Notes: a model not told the origin generated them from the letters alone. DNA of 64,000 bases from an uncultured Pseudacidovorax sp. (GCF_913773995.1 NZ_CAJYES010000226.1:1-64000); one strand, 5' to 3'; numbered from the stretch's first letter, positions 54,358 to 63,963 are shown. Numbers and translations: made by a program.

Positions 54358-56162
54358 TGTCCCCCATCGACTTCCTCGCCGATCCGGCCCAGGTCGCACC
54401 GCCGCGCGCCGTGCGCATCGACTTCGACGACGGCAGCTTCTCGCTGCGCTCGCCCGTTGCCCTGCAGCCCTATGCCCGCTGCGTGGGCGAGTGGCTGGAA
54501 CAGTGGGCCGAGCGCACGCCCGATGCCCTCGCGCTGGCCGAGCGCACGCCGGATGGCGCCGACTGGCGGCGCGTCAGCTACGCGCAGCTGCGCGCGCAGG
54601 TCAGCCGCATGGCGCAGGCGCTGCTCGACCTGCGGCTGCCGGAGGATGCGCCGGTGGTGATCCTGTCGGACAACAGCATCGACCATGCGGTGGTGATGCT
54701 GGCGGCCATGCACATCGGCCGGCCGAGCTGCTCCCTCTCCAGCGCCTATTCGCGCCTCACGCAGGACCACACGCGCCTGGCCGGCATGCTGCGGCTACTG
54801 GGGCCGGGTCTGATCTACGCATCGGATGCGCAGGTCTACGGCCCCGCCATCGCCGCCTGCGACCTCGACGTGCCCTGCGTGTTCAGCGCCAATGCCGGTG
54901 CGTGGTCCGGCGGCCTGGCCTTCGACACCCTGGGCGCCACGCCCGAGACGCCCGCCGTGCGCACCGCCTTCGCGGCCATCGGCCCCGAGACGCATGCCAA
55001 GTACCTGATGACCTCGGGATCCACCGGCCATCCCAAGGCGGTGATCAACACCCACCGCATGCTCTGCGCCAACCAGCAGATGATGGCCCAGACCTGGCGC
55101 TTCCTGACGCAGGAGCCGCCGGTGCTCGTGGACTGGCTGCCCTGGAGCCACACCTTCGGCGCCAACCACAACCTCAACATGGTGCTGGCCCATGGCGGCG
55201 CGCTCTACATCGACGAAGGGCGGCCCGCGCCCGGCCTGGTCGAGAAGACGGCACGCAACCTGCGCGAGGTACGGCCCACGCTGTGGTTCAACGTGCCGCG
55301 CGGCTTCGACATGCTGCTGCCGCTGATGGAGGCCGACACGGCGCTGGCCGCGGACATCCTCTCGCGGCTGCGGCTGGCCTTCTATGCGGCGGCGGCGCTG
55401 TCGCCCGCCACCTGGCAGCGGCTGCAGGCGCTGGCCGAGCGCGTGCGGCCGGGCCGGCCGCTGTGGCTCACCACCTCCTGGGGCTGCACCGAGACCTCGC
55501 CGGCCATCACCTCGGCCCACTGGGCGCTCGACGGCGCCGGCTGCATCGGCAATCCGCTGCCCGGCATGGAGGTGCGCTTCGTGCCCAACGGCGGCAAGCT
55601 GGAGATGCGCATCAAGGGCGTGACGGTGACACCCGGCTACCGGCACCAGCCGCGCGAGACGGCCGCCGCCTTCGACGCCGAGGGCTACTACCGCATCGGC
55701 GATGCCGGCTACCTGGTGGACCCGGCGCGGCCCGAGCGGGGCATCGTCTTCGACGGCCGCGTGGCCGAGGACTTCAAGCTCGGCAGCGGCACCTGGGTGT
55801 CGGTGGGCCCGCTGCGCATCGAGCTGGTGTCGCAGCTCGCGCCCTGGGTGCAGGACCTGGTGCTCACCGGCCACGACCGCGAGGCCGTGGGCCTGCTGGT
55901 CTTTCCCAGTCCGCAAGGGACGGCCGAACCGGCGAAGCTGCGCGAGGCGCTGCAGGTCGCGATGCGCCAGCGCCTGGCCGCCGGCCTGGGCTCGGCCCGT
56001 TGCCCCACGCGTGCGCTGGTGCTGTCAGCGCCCCCGAGTGCCGACCATGGCGAGATCACCGACAAGGCCTATGTCAACCAGCGTGCCGTGCTCGCGCGGC
56101 GCGCCGATGCAGTGGCCCGGCTGCATGCGGCGGTGGTGGATGCCGAGGTGGTCGCCGCTTGA
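54358..56162 (+). CDS. Feruloyl-CoA synthase-like acyl-CoA ligase
   Basis: This 601-residue AMP-forming ligase has the AMP-binding motif LMTSGSTGHPKAVINTHRML, VDWLPWSHTFGANHNLNMVL, the adenine region TTSWGCTETSPAITSAHWAL and the GRVAEDFKLGSGTWVSVGPL end, which are typical of feruloyl-CoA synthases. It probably activates a phenylpropenoic acid such as ferulate, p-coumarate or caffeate. No hydratase-lyase (ech) is next to it; the dehydrogenase and BKACE neighbours suggest an alternate route. It starts 33 bp after the dehydrogenase. Confidence 0.85.
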
Positions 56163-56208
56163 ATCGAGCGATGCCGGCGCGAGGGTCCGGCTGCCGCCGC
56201 GCGTGCGA

Positions 56209-58530
56209 TCAGCCGGTCAGGCCGCCGGGTGGGCGCCTGCCATGCGGTGCAGGCACGTCGAAGTGGTGCAGCACGTTGCGCAGCAGCCGGTCGAAGGCCG
56301 GATCGTGCCCTACGACCCAGGCCGCACCGACCGCGCCCGCATGGAAGACCCGCCCGCCCTGGGGCCGCTGCCAGTCGATCATCTCGGCCGACAGGCCGCC
56401 GTCCAGCGCCTCGGTGGGTCGCGAGAACCAGTCCAGGTAGGCGTCCAGGGCGCCTGGCACGCGGCGGCGGCCCTGCGCGATCACCTGCAGGCCCGAGGGC
56501 GGCTCGGGCAGGGCCTCGCCCGCCGGAGGCGCAGTGCGCGTCATTCGCCGCAGGCTGGCCACCGTCAGGTCCCATTCGTGGCCGATGGCGCGCGGCAGGC
56601 CGCCACCGGGCGCATGGCCGAAGGTGTCGCCCTCGGCCAGACCGACGGGCTGCGGATGCGCGAAGAAGGGATGCTGCGCCGCCGTCACTTGGTAGACGCC
56701 GAAGTCGCCCGCATCGGCGAAGCCCCAGCCCGCGGTCTCCAGCCCGATGATGCTCGCGGCCGAACGGCCCACGCCGCGCAGCTGGCCGCCGCGCATCCAG
56801 TCCTGGCTGTGGAATTCCTCGCCGAAGGGACCCGCGGGCGGGCGCAGCGCGGCCTGGGCCGGATCGGCGCCGCGCTCCTCGTTCTTGCGCTGCTCCATCA
56901 CCGCCATGTCCTCGTCGAAGCTCACGCGCAGGTACATGGTGTTGCCCGACAGCACGAGTGCGCTGCCGCCGCGCCGCAGCAGTGCGTCGAAGGCGTCGAC
57001 CACGGGCGTGGACCAGTACTCGCTGTGGCCATTGACCACCACGGTGCGGTAGCGCGCCAGCAGCGCAGGGTCGCGATGCACGTCCAGATCGGCCAGCAGG
57101 TCGAAGTCGTAGCCTTCCTTCTCCAGCCAGACATGCAGGCGGCGCTCCAGCCGCGTCCATTGGGCGAAGCCGCTGCCGGCCGGGTCGTAGAGCGCCGCCG
57201 GGCTGGCGTTGGGCCAGGGCATGCGCAGTCCGGTGAAGTAGCTGGGCTGGCCTGCGCGGTGGAAGGTGTAGCTGCAGTAGGCTGGCGCATCGGGATGGCT
57301 GTTGGGCAGGCCGGTGGATCGGCGCGGCCAGACCGGGGCGTCCACGGTGTTGCGTGCGAAGGGCGTCGCGGCATAGGCCAGCCAGCTGCTCATGGCGCAC
57401 AGCACCAGCAGCGGCGCCGCCGCCGCACCGGCCGGACGCCTGACCAGGAAGGTGATGTCGTACACCGCGTCGCGCCCGTCCAGCTCGAAGCCCAGCCGCG
57501 CCACATGCAGGCCGGGCTGCGCGTCCACCGGCAGCGTCACGCGCTGGGTGATGGCCCATCGGCAGTCGTGGAGGTCGTCGGCCGCCAGCCGCAGGCCGTG
57601 GCACTGCCCGGCAGTGGCGAAGGGGTCGCCGTCACGGGCGGCCACGGCCTCGTCGAAACCGGGGCCGCGGATCATCCAGGTGCCGTGGTTGACGATGCGG
57701 CCGTTGCGCCGATGGCCGCTGGCATCGGCGACCACCTCGCCCCGTCCCTCGCGCAGCGGCCAGCAGGCGCGCAGGCCGGGATGGGCGGGCAGGTGCCGGC
57801 CGCGGTCGGTCACGCGCTGCGCCAGCGCCTCGGCCGGCAACGCGCATTCGTGGATGGCCGGCAGGGCGACGTCGACATCGGCAAAGGCCTGCGCCACGCC
57901 CCCGTCGCCGCAAGCGCCCAGCCGCAACGGCGCGGCGCCGGGACGAAGGGGGCCGGTCCAGGTCTGGCGGCCGACGCAGGTGCCGTCGATCCACAGCGCC
58001 GACGTGCGGCCGTCCCAGGTCGCGGCCACATGCTGCCAGGCGCGGGCCTTCAGCCGGCCGGCGGTCCAGCGATGGGTGGGGACAGCGCCGGCCGACGGCG
58101 CTCCGGCATCGGCCAGGCACAGGCCCAGCGCACCGTCCGATGCGATGAAGAGGCCGAAGCCGCCCTGTGCCGGGTCATCGCACTGCGTGATCAGCGCCTG
58201 GCGCGGACCGTCCACGCGCCAGGGCATCACCCAGCACTCCAGGCTGAGGCCCGGCAGGGCGATGCCGGCCGGCAGCCCACGTGGCACATGGACATAGGAG
58301 CCGGGATGAATCGGCTGGATGTGCGGCTGCACCCTGCCCAGGTCGGCCACCAGGCGATCGCTGGCGCGGTCCTCGGGATCGTCGCCCAGGCGGTAGATGC
58401 CCAGCCGGCAGGGCCGGTCCACGCTCAGGTGCAGGTCGATGGCCTCGCCGGCATGCACGGTCTTGGCGCCCGTGTAGCCATGGACACCCGGCAGCGCCAG
58501 CGCATGGTGGGGCGGGATCGCCGCCGTCAT
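56209..58530 (-). CDS. N,N-dimethylformamidase beta-subunit-like protein with LamG-type domain
   Basis: This 773-residue protein has an N-terminal all-beta part, including a concanavalin/LamG-like segment (about residues 75-230, LECWVMPWRVDGPRQALITQ and WTAGRLKARAWQHVAATWDG). The C-terminal part (about 330-750) is of the N,N-dimethylformamidase large-subunit family, with PLLVLCAMSSWLAYA, VVVNGHSEYWSTPVVDAFDA and VLSGNTMYLRVSFDED. Known members hydrolyse dimethylformamide, using a mononuclear iron site; the substrate here is unknown and the small subunit (alpha) is not seen. It overlaps the Bug-type gene upstream by 4 bp. Confidence 0.8.
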   Translation of the reverse strand: MTAAIPPHHALALPGVHGYTGAKTVHAGEAIDLHLSVDRPCRLGIYRLGDDPEDRASDRLVADLGRVQPHIQPIHPGSYVHVPRGLPAGIALPGLSLECWVMPWRVDGPRQALITQCDDPAQGGFGLFIASDGALGLCLADAGAPSAGAVPTHRWTAGRLKARAWQHVAATWDGRTSALWIDGTCVGRQTWTGPLRPGAAPLRLGACGDGGVAQAFADVDVALPAIHECALPAEALAQRVTDRGRHLPAHPGLRACWPLREGRGEVVADASGHRRNGRIVNHGTWMIRGPGFDEAVAARDGDPFATAGQCHGLRLAADDLHDCRWAITQRVTLPVDAQPGLHVARLGFELDGRDAVYDITFLVRRPAGAAAAPLLVLCAMSSWLAYAATPFARNTVDAPVWPRRSTGLPNSHPDAPAYCSYTFHRAGQPSYFTGLRMPWPNASPAALYDPAGSGFAQWTRLERRLHVWLEKEGYDFDLLADLDVHRDPALLARYRTVVVNGHSEYWSTPVVDAFDALLRRGGSALVLSGNTMYLRVSFDEDMAVMEQRKNEERGADPAQAALRPPAGPFGEEFHSQDWMRGGQLRGVGRSAASIIGLETAGWGFADAGDFGVYQVTAAQHPFFAHPQPVGLAEGDTFGHAPGGGLPRAIGHEWDLTVASLRRMTRTAPPAGEALPEPPSGLQVIAQGRRRVPGALDAYLDWFSRPTEALDGGLSAEMIDWQRPQGGRVFHAGAVGAAWVVGHDPAFDRLLRNVLHHFDVPAPHGRRPPGGLTG

Positions 58531-59504
58531 TCGGTGGAGAAGCCGGAGGCCTTGATGACGGGCCCCCAGCGCTGCAGGTCCTCGGCGATCAGGCGTGTCA
58601 GGGCCTCGGGCGTGCTCGGGTTGGCATCGCTGCTGAGCTTGGCCAGCCGCTCCTTCACGTCCGGCTGCGCCAGGGCCTTGCCGAGGGCGGCATGCAGCTG
58701 GGCGACCGTGGCGGCGGGCGTGGCGGCCGGCACGAACAGGCCGGTCCATTCCAGGTTGTCGAAATGCGGCTGGCCCAGCTCCTTGAGCGTGGGCACGTCC
58801 GGCAGTTGGGCCGCGCGCTGGGCGCCGTTGACCGCCAGGACCCTGATCTTGCCGGCCTGCTGGTACTGCACCAGATCGGCGATGGGCGTGATGCCGGCCG
58901 CCACCTGGTTGCCCAGCAGGTCCTGCACCAGCGGCGCGGCGCCGCGGTAGGGCACGGCGGTGAGCTTGACACCGGCCTCGCTGCCCAGGCGGAAGCCGAT
59001 GAACTGCGAGACGCTGCCCGGCGCCGGCACGCCGTAGCTGCCGCGCGAGGCGTCGGTGCGTGCCAGGGCCAGCCATTCGCGCACGTCCTTGGCCGGCAGG
59101 GCCGCGGGCACGGCCAGGCCTTCGTAGAAGGTGGCGATGCGGCCGACGGCGGCGAAGTCCTTGACGGGGTCGTAGCGCACCGAGCGCGAGGTCAGCGGCA
59201 GCATCACCATCATGTGCATGTTGGCCAGCAGCACCGTCAGGCCGTCGGGTGGGGTGCCGCGCACGTAGTCGGCGGCGATCTGGCCGCCGGCGCCGGTGCG
59301 GTTCTCGACCACCACGGCCACGCCGAGGTCGGCCGCCAGCTTGTCGGCCAGCGTGCGCGCCTGCACGTCGGCCGAGCCGCCGGCCGGATAACCGACGACA
59401 AGGCGCAGCGGGCCCTTGCCCGTGGGCACCTGCGCCGGTGCGGCGCAGGCGAAGGCCAGGCCGGCGCAGGCCAGGCCGAGGCGGAGGAAGGCAGGCAGTG
59501 TCAT
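58527..59504 (-). CDS. Bug/TctC-family tripartite tricarboxylate transporter substrate-binding protein
   Basis: This 325-residue periplasmic protein has a signal peptide (TLPAFLRLGLACAGLAFACA, cut near AAPAQ) and the TctC fold: LRLVVGYPAGGSADVQART, VVENRTGAGGQIAADYV, GVPAPGSVSQFIGFRLG and VPTLKELGQPHFDNLEW. Bug proteins bind organic acids or amides. No TctA/TctB membrane genes are nearby. The last bases overlap the DMFase-like gene (ATGA), so the two are coupled; the protein may bring the substrate of that hydrolase. Confidence 0.9.
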   Translation of the reverse strand: MTLPAFLRLGLACAGLAFACAAPAQVPTGKGPLRLVVGYPAGGSADVQARTLADKLAADLGVAVVVENRTGAGGQIAADYVRGTPPDGLTVLLANMHMMVMLPLTSRSVRYDPVKDFAAVGRIATFYEGLAVPAALPAKDVREWLALARTDASRGSYGVPAPGSVSQFIGFRLGSEAGVKLTAVPYRGAAPLVQDLLGNQVAAGITPIADLVQYQQAGKIRVLAVNGAQRAAQLPDVPTLKELGQPHFDNLEWTGLFVPAATPAATVAQLHAALGKALAQPDVKERLAKLSSDANPSTPEALTRLIAEDLQRWGPVIKASGFSTE

Positions 59505-59639
59505 GGTGTTTTTCGCGGGTCGTGGAAGAAAAGGCGGGGTCGGCCCGTCGGCGTGCTGACAGCCGGGGCCGGCAAGGGCGCCGTCCCTGCAAGGAGCGCG
59601 AGACGGCTGGTTGTAGGGTTGTCGATGGCCGATCCGGGC

Positions 59640-61073
59640 TCAGGCGAGACCGCGCCGGGCCACTTCGTCAGCCAGATCGTCCAGCGCGCGGCCCAGGCGG
59701 TCGACCAGCTCGTCGAGTTCGAGCTCGCTGATGGTCAGCGGGGGCGTGATCATCTGGAAGTCGCCGAAGGCCCCCAGGTTGGCGCGGCGGTTGTAGAGCG
59801 CGATGCCGTGGCGCAGACCGTGTTCGGTGAGCCGTGCCGGTGCGTTGAAGTCGGCCGGCAGTGAACGCCGCGTGGCCTTGTCCGCCACCAGCTCGATGGC
59901 GCTGAACAGGCCCAGGCCGCGCACATCACCCACGAGCGGCGAGCGCGCAGCGACGGCCTCCAGGCGGCGGCGCAGGCCGACACCGCGCTCCCGGGCCCGC
60001 GCCACGAGGTCCAGACGCTCGACCTCGTCCATCACCGCGTTGGCGATGGCGCAGGACATCGGATTGGTGAAGTAGGTATGGCCGTGCACGAACCCGCCCG
60101 CGCCTGCCACCGCGTCCACGATGCGCGCCGGTGCCAGCAGGCAGCCCAGCGGCGTGTAGCCGGCCGCCAGGCCCTTGGCCAGCGTCACCAGGTCGGGCCG
60201 GGCGCCCGGCCAGTGGTGCGCGGCGAGGAATTCGCCGGTGCGGCCGGCGCCGCTCATGATCTCGTCGTAGATCAGCAGCACGCCGTGGCGGTCGCAGATC
60301 TGCCGCACCCGCTGGAAGTAGGCGGCCGGCGAGACCACGGCGCCGGTGGAAAGCCCTCCGATGGGCTCCAGGATGAAGGCCAGCACGGTCTGGGGACCTT
60401 CCTGCTCGATGGTGCGCTCCAGCGCATCGGCGCAGGCCATGGCGTAGCTCTCGGCCGTGTGGCCTTCCGGCAGGCGATAGCTCAGCGGCGCCGGCACCTT
60501 CGGCATGGGCTTGACCATGGGACCGTAGATGGCCTGGGTGTGCGCGTCCCCGGTCACGGCCAGCGCGCCCAGGGTGGAGCCGTGGTAGCTGGGGTCGCGC
60601 GAGATCACCTTCCAGCGCCCCGCCTGGCCCGTGACCACGGCGTACTGCCGCGCGAGCTTGAGGGCCGATTCGTTGGCCTCCGACCCACCCGAGACGAAGA
60701 AGGCCCGGTCGAAGCCCTCCCCGGCCAGCGCACAGAGCCGATCCGCCAGCGCGATGTTGTGCTCGCTTTCGAAGAAGCGCGGATAGGCGAAGCTCACGCG
60801 CTCGGCCTGCGCCTGCATGGCCGCGATCACATGCCGGTTGCCATGGCCGATGTTGGCGACCACGGCACCGGCGGTGGCGTCGAGGTAGCGGCGGCCATCC
60901 GCATCCCAGAGCCAGACGCCCTCGCCCCGGCCCACGCGCGGCGGTCGCGCCGCGCCGCGGGGACTGTAGAAGCTGAGCACGGAGCCGCCACGCGGCGTGT
61001 CGCCGATCAGGCGGGCAGGTTGCGGGTCAGCGCTGGCAGGCAGCGGGTCGATGTCGGAGGCGGCGCGGTTCAT
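59640..61073 (-). CDS. Class III PLP-dependent aminotransferase
   Basis: This 477-residue enzyme has the class III fold: FVSGGSEANESALKLARQYA, SYHGSTLGALAVTGD, FILEPIGGLSTGAVV, LLIYDEIMSGAGRTGEF (Asp of the PLP ring) and LVTLAKGLAAGYTPLG with the PLP Lys. Related enzymes act on omega-amino acids, taurine or aliphatic diamines. It is divergent from a LysR gene over 73 bp, suggesting regulation by that protein, and it follows the Bug-DMFase pair's strand. The substrate is unknown. Confidence 0.9.
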   Translation of the reverse strand: MNRAASDIDPLPASADPQPARLIGDTPRGGSVLSFYSPRGAARPPRVGRGEGVWLWDADGRRYLDATAGAVVANIGHGNRHVIAAMQAQAERVSFAYPRFFESEHNIALADRLCALAGEGFDRAFFVSGGSEANESALKLARQYAVVTGQAGRWKVISRDPSYHGSTLGALAVTGDAHTQAIYGPMVKPMPKVPAPLSYRLPEGHTAESYAMACADALERTIEQEGPQTVLAFILEPIGGLSTGAVVSPAAYFQRVRQICDRHGVLLIYDEIMSGAGRTGEFLAAHHWPGARPDLVTLAKGLAAGYTPLGCLLAPARIVDAVAGAGGFVHGHTYFTNPMSCAIANAVMDEVERLDLVARARERGVGLRRRLEAVAARSPLVGDVRGLGLFSAIELVADKATRRSLPADFNAPARLTEHGLRHGIALYNRRANLGAFGDFQMITPPLTISELELDELVDRLGRALDDLADEVARRGLA

Positions 61074-61146
61074 GGGGCCGCACGATAAGGCGGGCCCGGC
61101 AATTGCAGTAGTCGCATGGAACGATGAAGTCCTATACGCTCGCCGC

Positions 61147-62064
61147 ATGAAGCCGATCCATGACCGCCTCGACCTGCTCGACACCTTCGTGCGTGTGGCC
61201 GAGGCCGGCTCGCTCAGCAAGGCCGCCCGGACGCTCGGCATCACACAGCCCACCGCCAGCCGCCGCCTGCTGGAGCTGGAACGCATGCTGGGCTGCAAGC
61301 TCGCCCTGCGCACCACGGCCAGCTTTTCGCTCACCGACGAAGGGCGGCAGCTGGTGGCCGAGGCGCGCGCGCTGGCCGACCGGTGGGCTGGACTGGCCGA
61401 GCGCATCTCCGGCGCCCGCAGCCGGCCGGAGGGCACGCTGCGCGTGATTGGGCCATCGGGCTACGGCACGGGCTTTCTCACCGATGCCGTGACCGACCTG
61501 CGCGCCGCCTGGCCGCAACTGCGGGTCGAGCTGACGCTGACCGACCGCGTGGTGGACCTCGCTGCGTCAGGTGCCGAATGCTGGGTGTGCGTGGGCGAGG
61601 TGCGCGACCCCGGGCTGGTCAGTCGTGCGCTGGGTTCGATGGAGCGTGTGCTGGTGGCCAGTCCGGCCCTGCTGGCACGAACCGGTCCCGTCACGCTGGC
61701 ACGCCTGCCCACCCTGCCCTGCGTGGGCCTGGTGCCGCATGTGATGGGCACGCTGCGGCTGCTGGACAGGAGCGGCCGGGCGCAGATGGTCCCCATCGAC
61801 ACACCGCTGCGCACCGACAGCCTGCTGTCCAGCTACCGCGCCATCCTGAACGGCGACGGCATCGGCGCCGCAGCGCCCTGGATGTGCCAGGCGGATATCG
61901 ACGCAGGCCGCATCCGGCGCGTGCTGCCGCGATGGTGGCTGGAGCCGGTGAGCATCCATGTGGCCATGCCACCGGGCGCCTATCGGCCCGCGCGCGTCAC
62001 GGCCTTCATCGATGCGCTGCGGCGGCGCATGCACCGCCTGCCCGGATTCCGGCCCGCGGCCTGA
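61147..62064 (+). CDS. LysR-family transcriptional regulator
   Basis: This 305-residue regulator has an N-terminal winged helix-turn-helix (LLDTFVRVAEAGSLSKAART then LGITQPTASRRLLELERMLG) and a C-terminal LysR substrate domain of the 'CrgA' type (RVIGPSGYGTGFLTDAVTDL, RTDSLLSSYRAILNGDGIGA). It is divergent from the aminotransferase gene across 73 bp, as LysR regulators usually are to their target. The effector is unknown. Confidence 0.9.
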   Translation: MKPIHDRLDLLDTFVRVAEAGSLSKAARTLGITQPTASRRLLELERMLGCKLALRTTASFSLTDEGRQLVAEARALADRWAGLAERISGARSRPEGTLRVIGPSGYGTGFLTDAVTDLRAAWPQLRVELTLTDRVVDLAASGAECWVCVGEVRDPGLVSRALGSMERVLVASPALLARTGPVTLARLPTLPCVGLVPHVMGTLRLLDRSGRAQMVPIDTPLRTDSLLSSYRAILNGDGIGAAAPWMCQADIDAGRIRRVLPRWWLEPVSIHVAMPPGAYRPARVTAFIDALRRRMHRLPGFRPAA

Positions 62065-62182
62065 GCGCCTGCAGCGCGGGCCGGGCAGGAGGTCGCCGCG
62101 TGGGCGCTTTGGCAGCCATGCCGGCACCGCAACCGGCCTTCTGGCATGCTGGCGCGCTCGCTCCCCAAGACTTCGACTCCCC

Positions 62183-62896
62183 ATGTCCAACGACCTTTCC
62201 GCCTTCCCCATCACCCGCAAGTGGCCGGCCACCCATCCGGACCGGCTGCAGCTCTATTCGCTGCCCACGCCCAACGGCGTGAAGGCATCGATCATGCTGG
62301 AGGAATGCGGCCTGCCCTACGAGGTGCACCGCGTGGACTTCGGGGCCAACGATCAGACCTCGCCGGAGTTCCTCTCGCTCAACCCGAACAACAAGATCCC
62401 GGCCATCCTCGACCCCAACGGGCCGGACGGCCAGCCGCTGGCGCTGTTCGAGTCGGGCGCGATCCTGGTCTACCTGGCCGACAAGACCGGCCAGTTCATC
62501 CCCAAGGACGCCGCCGGCCGCTATCACGCGCTGCAGTGGCTGATGTTCCAGATGGGCGGCATCGGGCCCATGTTTGGCCAGCTCGGCTTCTTCCACAAGT
62601 TCGCCGGCAAGGACTACGAGGACAAGCGGCCGCGCGACCGCTACGTGGCCGAGTCCAGGCGTCTGCTGGGCGTGCTGGACAGGCACCTGACGGGCAAGGA
62701 CTGGGTGCTCGGCAACGACTATTCCATCGCCGACGTCGCCATCTTTCCGTGGGTGCGCAACCTCGTGGGCTTCTACGAGGCGCGCGAGCTGGTCGGCTTC
62801 GGCGAATTCACGCACGTGCAGCGGGTGCTGGATGCCTTCGTGGCACGGCCTGCGGTCGTGCGCGGCCTGGGCATTCCGGGCGCGCCCGCCAAGTAG
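62183..62896 (+). CDS. Glutathione S-transferase (YghU/YfcG-like)
   Basis: This 237-residue protein has the glutathione transferase N-domain (LQLYSLPTPNGVKASIMLEE, with SLNPNNKIPAILDPNG and ESGAILVYLADKTG) and an all-helical C-domain (GNDYSIADVAIFPWVRNLVG). The SLNPNNKIPA and NG motifs resemble the YfcG/YghU subgroup, which has disulfide-bond oxidoreductase and peroxidase activity. It stands alone between the LysR and the leftward membrane-protein gene. The substrate is unknown. Confidence 0.88.
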   Translation: MSNDLSAFPITRKWPATHPDRLQLYSLPTPNGVKASIMLEECGLPYEVHRVDFGANDQTSPEFLSLNPNNKIPAILDPNGPDGQPLALFESGAILVYLADKTGQFIPKDAAGRYHALQWLMFQMGGIGPMFGQLGFFHKFAGKDYEDKRPRDRYVAESRRLLGVLDRHLTGKDWVLGNDYSIADVAIFPWVRNLVGFYEARELVGFGEFTHVQRVLDAFVARPAVVRGLGIPGAPAK

Positions 62897-62900
62897 ACGA

Positions 62901-63233
62901 TCAGCGCAGATGCAGCCGGCGCCGCACCACGGGCCGGCTGATGGCGGCAATGGCCAGGCCCGCGATGGCGGCCGAGGCGATCAGTGCGAAGGACTTGGAC
63001 ACGACCAGCCCCTTGACGGGCCGACGAATGCCTTGCTCCCGCTTGCGTGGCGGTGGGCTGACAGTCACCGACACCGGGTCGCTGGCCGGGAAGGACTCGG
63101 CAATGCCCTGGTCCAGGGCGTCCTCGTCAGGTTCGCGCTTCTCGGGCGGCGCCACCTTCTCCGCCGCCTGCGGGTCGGCGGCCGTGGGAAAGCGAAAGGC
63201 GTCGGGCTGGGTGTTCTTGTCGTCCTGGCTCAT
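62901..63233 (-). CDS. Small membrane protein with SFPASDP motif
   Basis: This 110-residue protein has a polar N-terminal half with the motif LDQGIAESFPASDPVSV, which recurs in small proteins of proteobacteria and is of unknown role. A hydrophobic helix (about residues 81-98, FALIASAAIAGLAIAAIS) and a basic C-terminus (RPVVRRRLHLR) follow. Topology is probably single-span. No function is known. Confidence 0.72.
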   Translation of the reverse strand: MSQDDKNTQPDAFRFPTAADPQAAEKVAPPEKREPDEDALDQGIAESFPASDPVSVTVSPPPRKREQGIRRPVKGLVVSKSFALIASAAIAGLAIAAISRPVVRRRLHLR

Positions 63234-63540
63234 GGGGGCTCCTCGTTCCATGGGGTGTCGGTTCGTCCGCAGTGCGTGCGCGTTGCGGGCGGCTCGACCA
63301 GCGTAGCGCGCCTGCGTGCGCAGACTGTGGGACCACGCCGCGAATCGGGTAGGAACAGCGGCGCGTCCGCAACCTGCGGACACATGCGCGGCTTCCCGCC
63401 GCCGGCCGCCGGCCGCCCGCAGCCCGCAGCCCGCAGCCCGCAGCCCGCAGCCCGCAGGCGACTGCACCGTCCGGGTGCGCTGGCTATAGTTCCGCGGCTC
63501 TTTCATCCCCATCCCCATCCCCAACGCCGACGGAGACACC
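63234..63540. other. Intergenic region with heptamer repeat
   Basis: These 307 bp between divergent genes hold no recognised gene. A tandem heptanucleotide repeat lies at 63416-63457 and a CCCATC run (63508-63520) lies before the thioesterase ribosome site GGAGAC. Confidence 0.6.
63416..63457 (+). repeat. Heptanucleotide tandem repeat (CCCGCAG)6
   Basis: Six perfect copies of CCCGCAG occur in a row about 84 bp before the thioesterase start. Length changes by replication slippage could alter promoter spacing. Confidence 0.9.
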
Positions 63541-63963
63541 ATGCGCATCTGGCAGAAGCCCATCTCGATCGAGGAACTCACCCGCAGCCACGTGGGCACC
63601 GTCGGCGGCCACATCGGCCTGGAGTTCGTGGAGATCGGCGACGACTACATCGTCGGCCGCGTGCCGGTGGACGCCCGCACCATCCAGCCCTACGGCATCC
63701 TGCACGGCGGCGTGTCGGTGGTGCTGGCCGAGACGCTGGGCTCCTGCGGCGCCCACTACTCGGTGCCCGAGAACGAGCGCACCGTGGGTCTGGACATCAA
63801 CGCCAACCACCTGCGCGCCGCTTCCAGGGGCTGGGTCACCGGCACCGCACGGCCGGTGCACCGCGGCCGCAGCACACAGGTCTGGCAGATCGAGCTGCGC
63901 AACGACGATGGCGAGCTGACCTGCGTCTCGCGGCTGACCATGGCCGTGCTGCAGCCGCGCTGA
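63541..63963 (+). CDS. Hotdog-fold acyl-CoA thioesterase (PaaI/MenI-like)
   Basis: This 140-residue protein has the PaaI-type hotdog thioesterase signature: YGILHGGVSVVLAETLGSCG, with the catalytic His-Gly-Gly and Glu, and GLDINANHLRAASRGWVTGT. Members hydrolyse acyl-CoA thioesters of aromatic or naphthoyl acids. Its size (about 140 aa) fits the family. It may release dead-end CoA esters of aromatic breakdown, but it is not linked to the box cluster. GGAGAC lies 3 bp before the ATG. Confidence 0.88.
   Translation: MRIWQKPISIEELTRSHVGTVGGHIGLEFVEIGDDYIVGRVPVDARTIQPYGILHGGVSVVLAETLGSCGAHYSVPENERTVGLDINANHLRAASRGWVTGTARPVHRGRSTQVWQIELRNDDGELTCVSRLTMAVLQPR

Noticed and set aside
59640-61073. Aminotransferase as a taurine or GABA enzyme with a known substrate
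   Set aside because: Only fold motifs are visible; nothing in the neighbours fixes the substrate.
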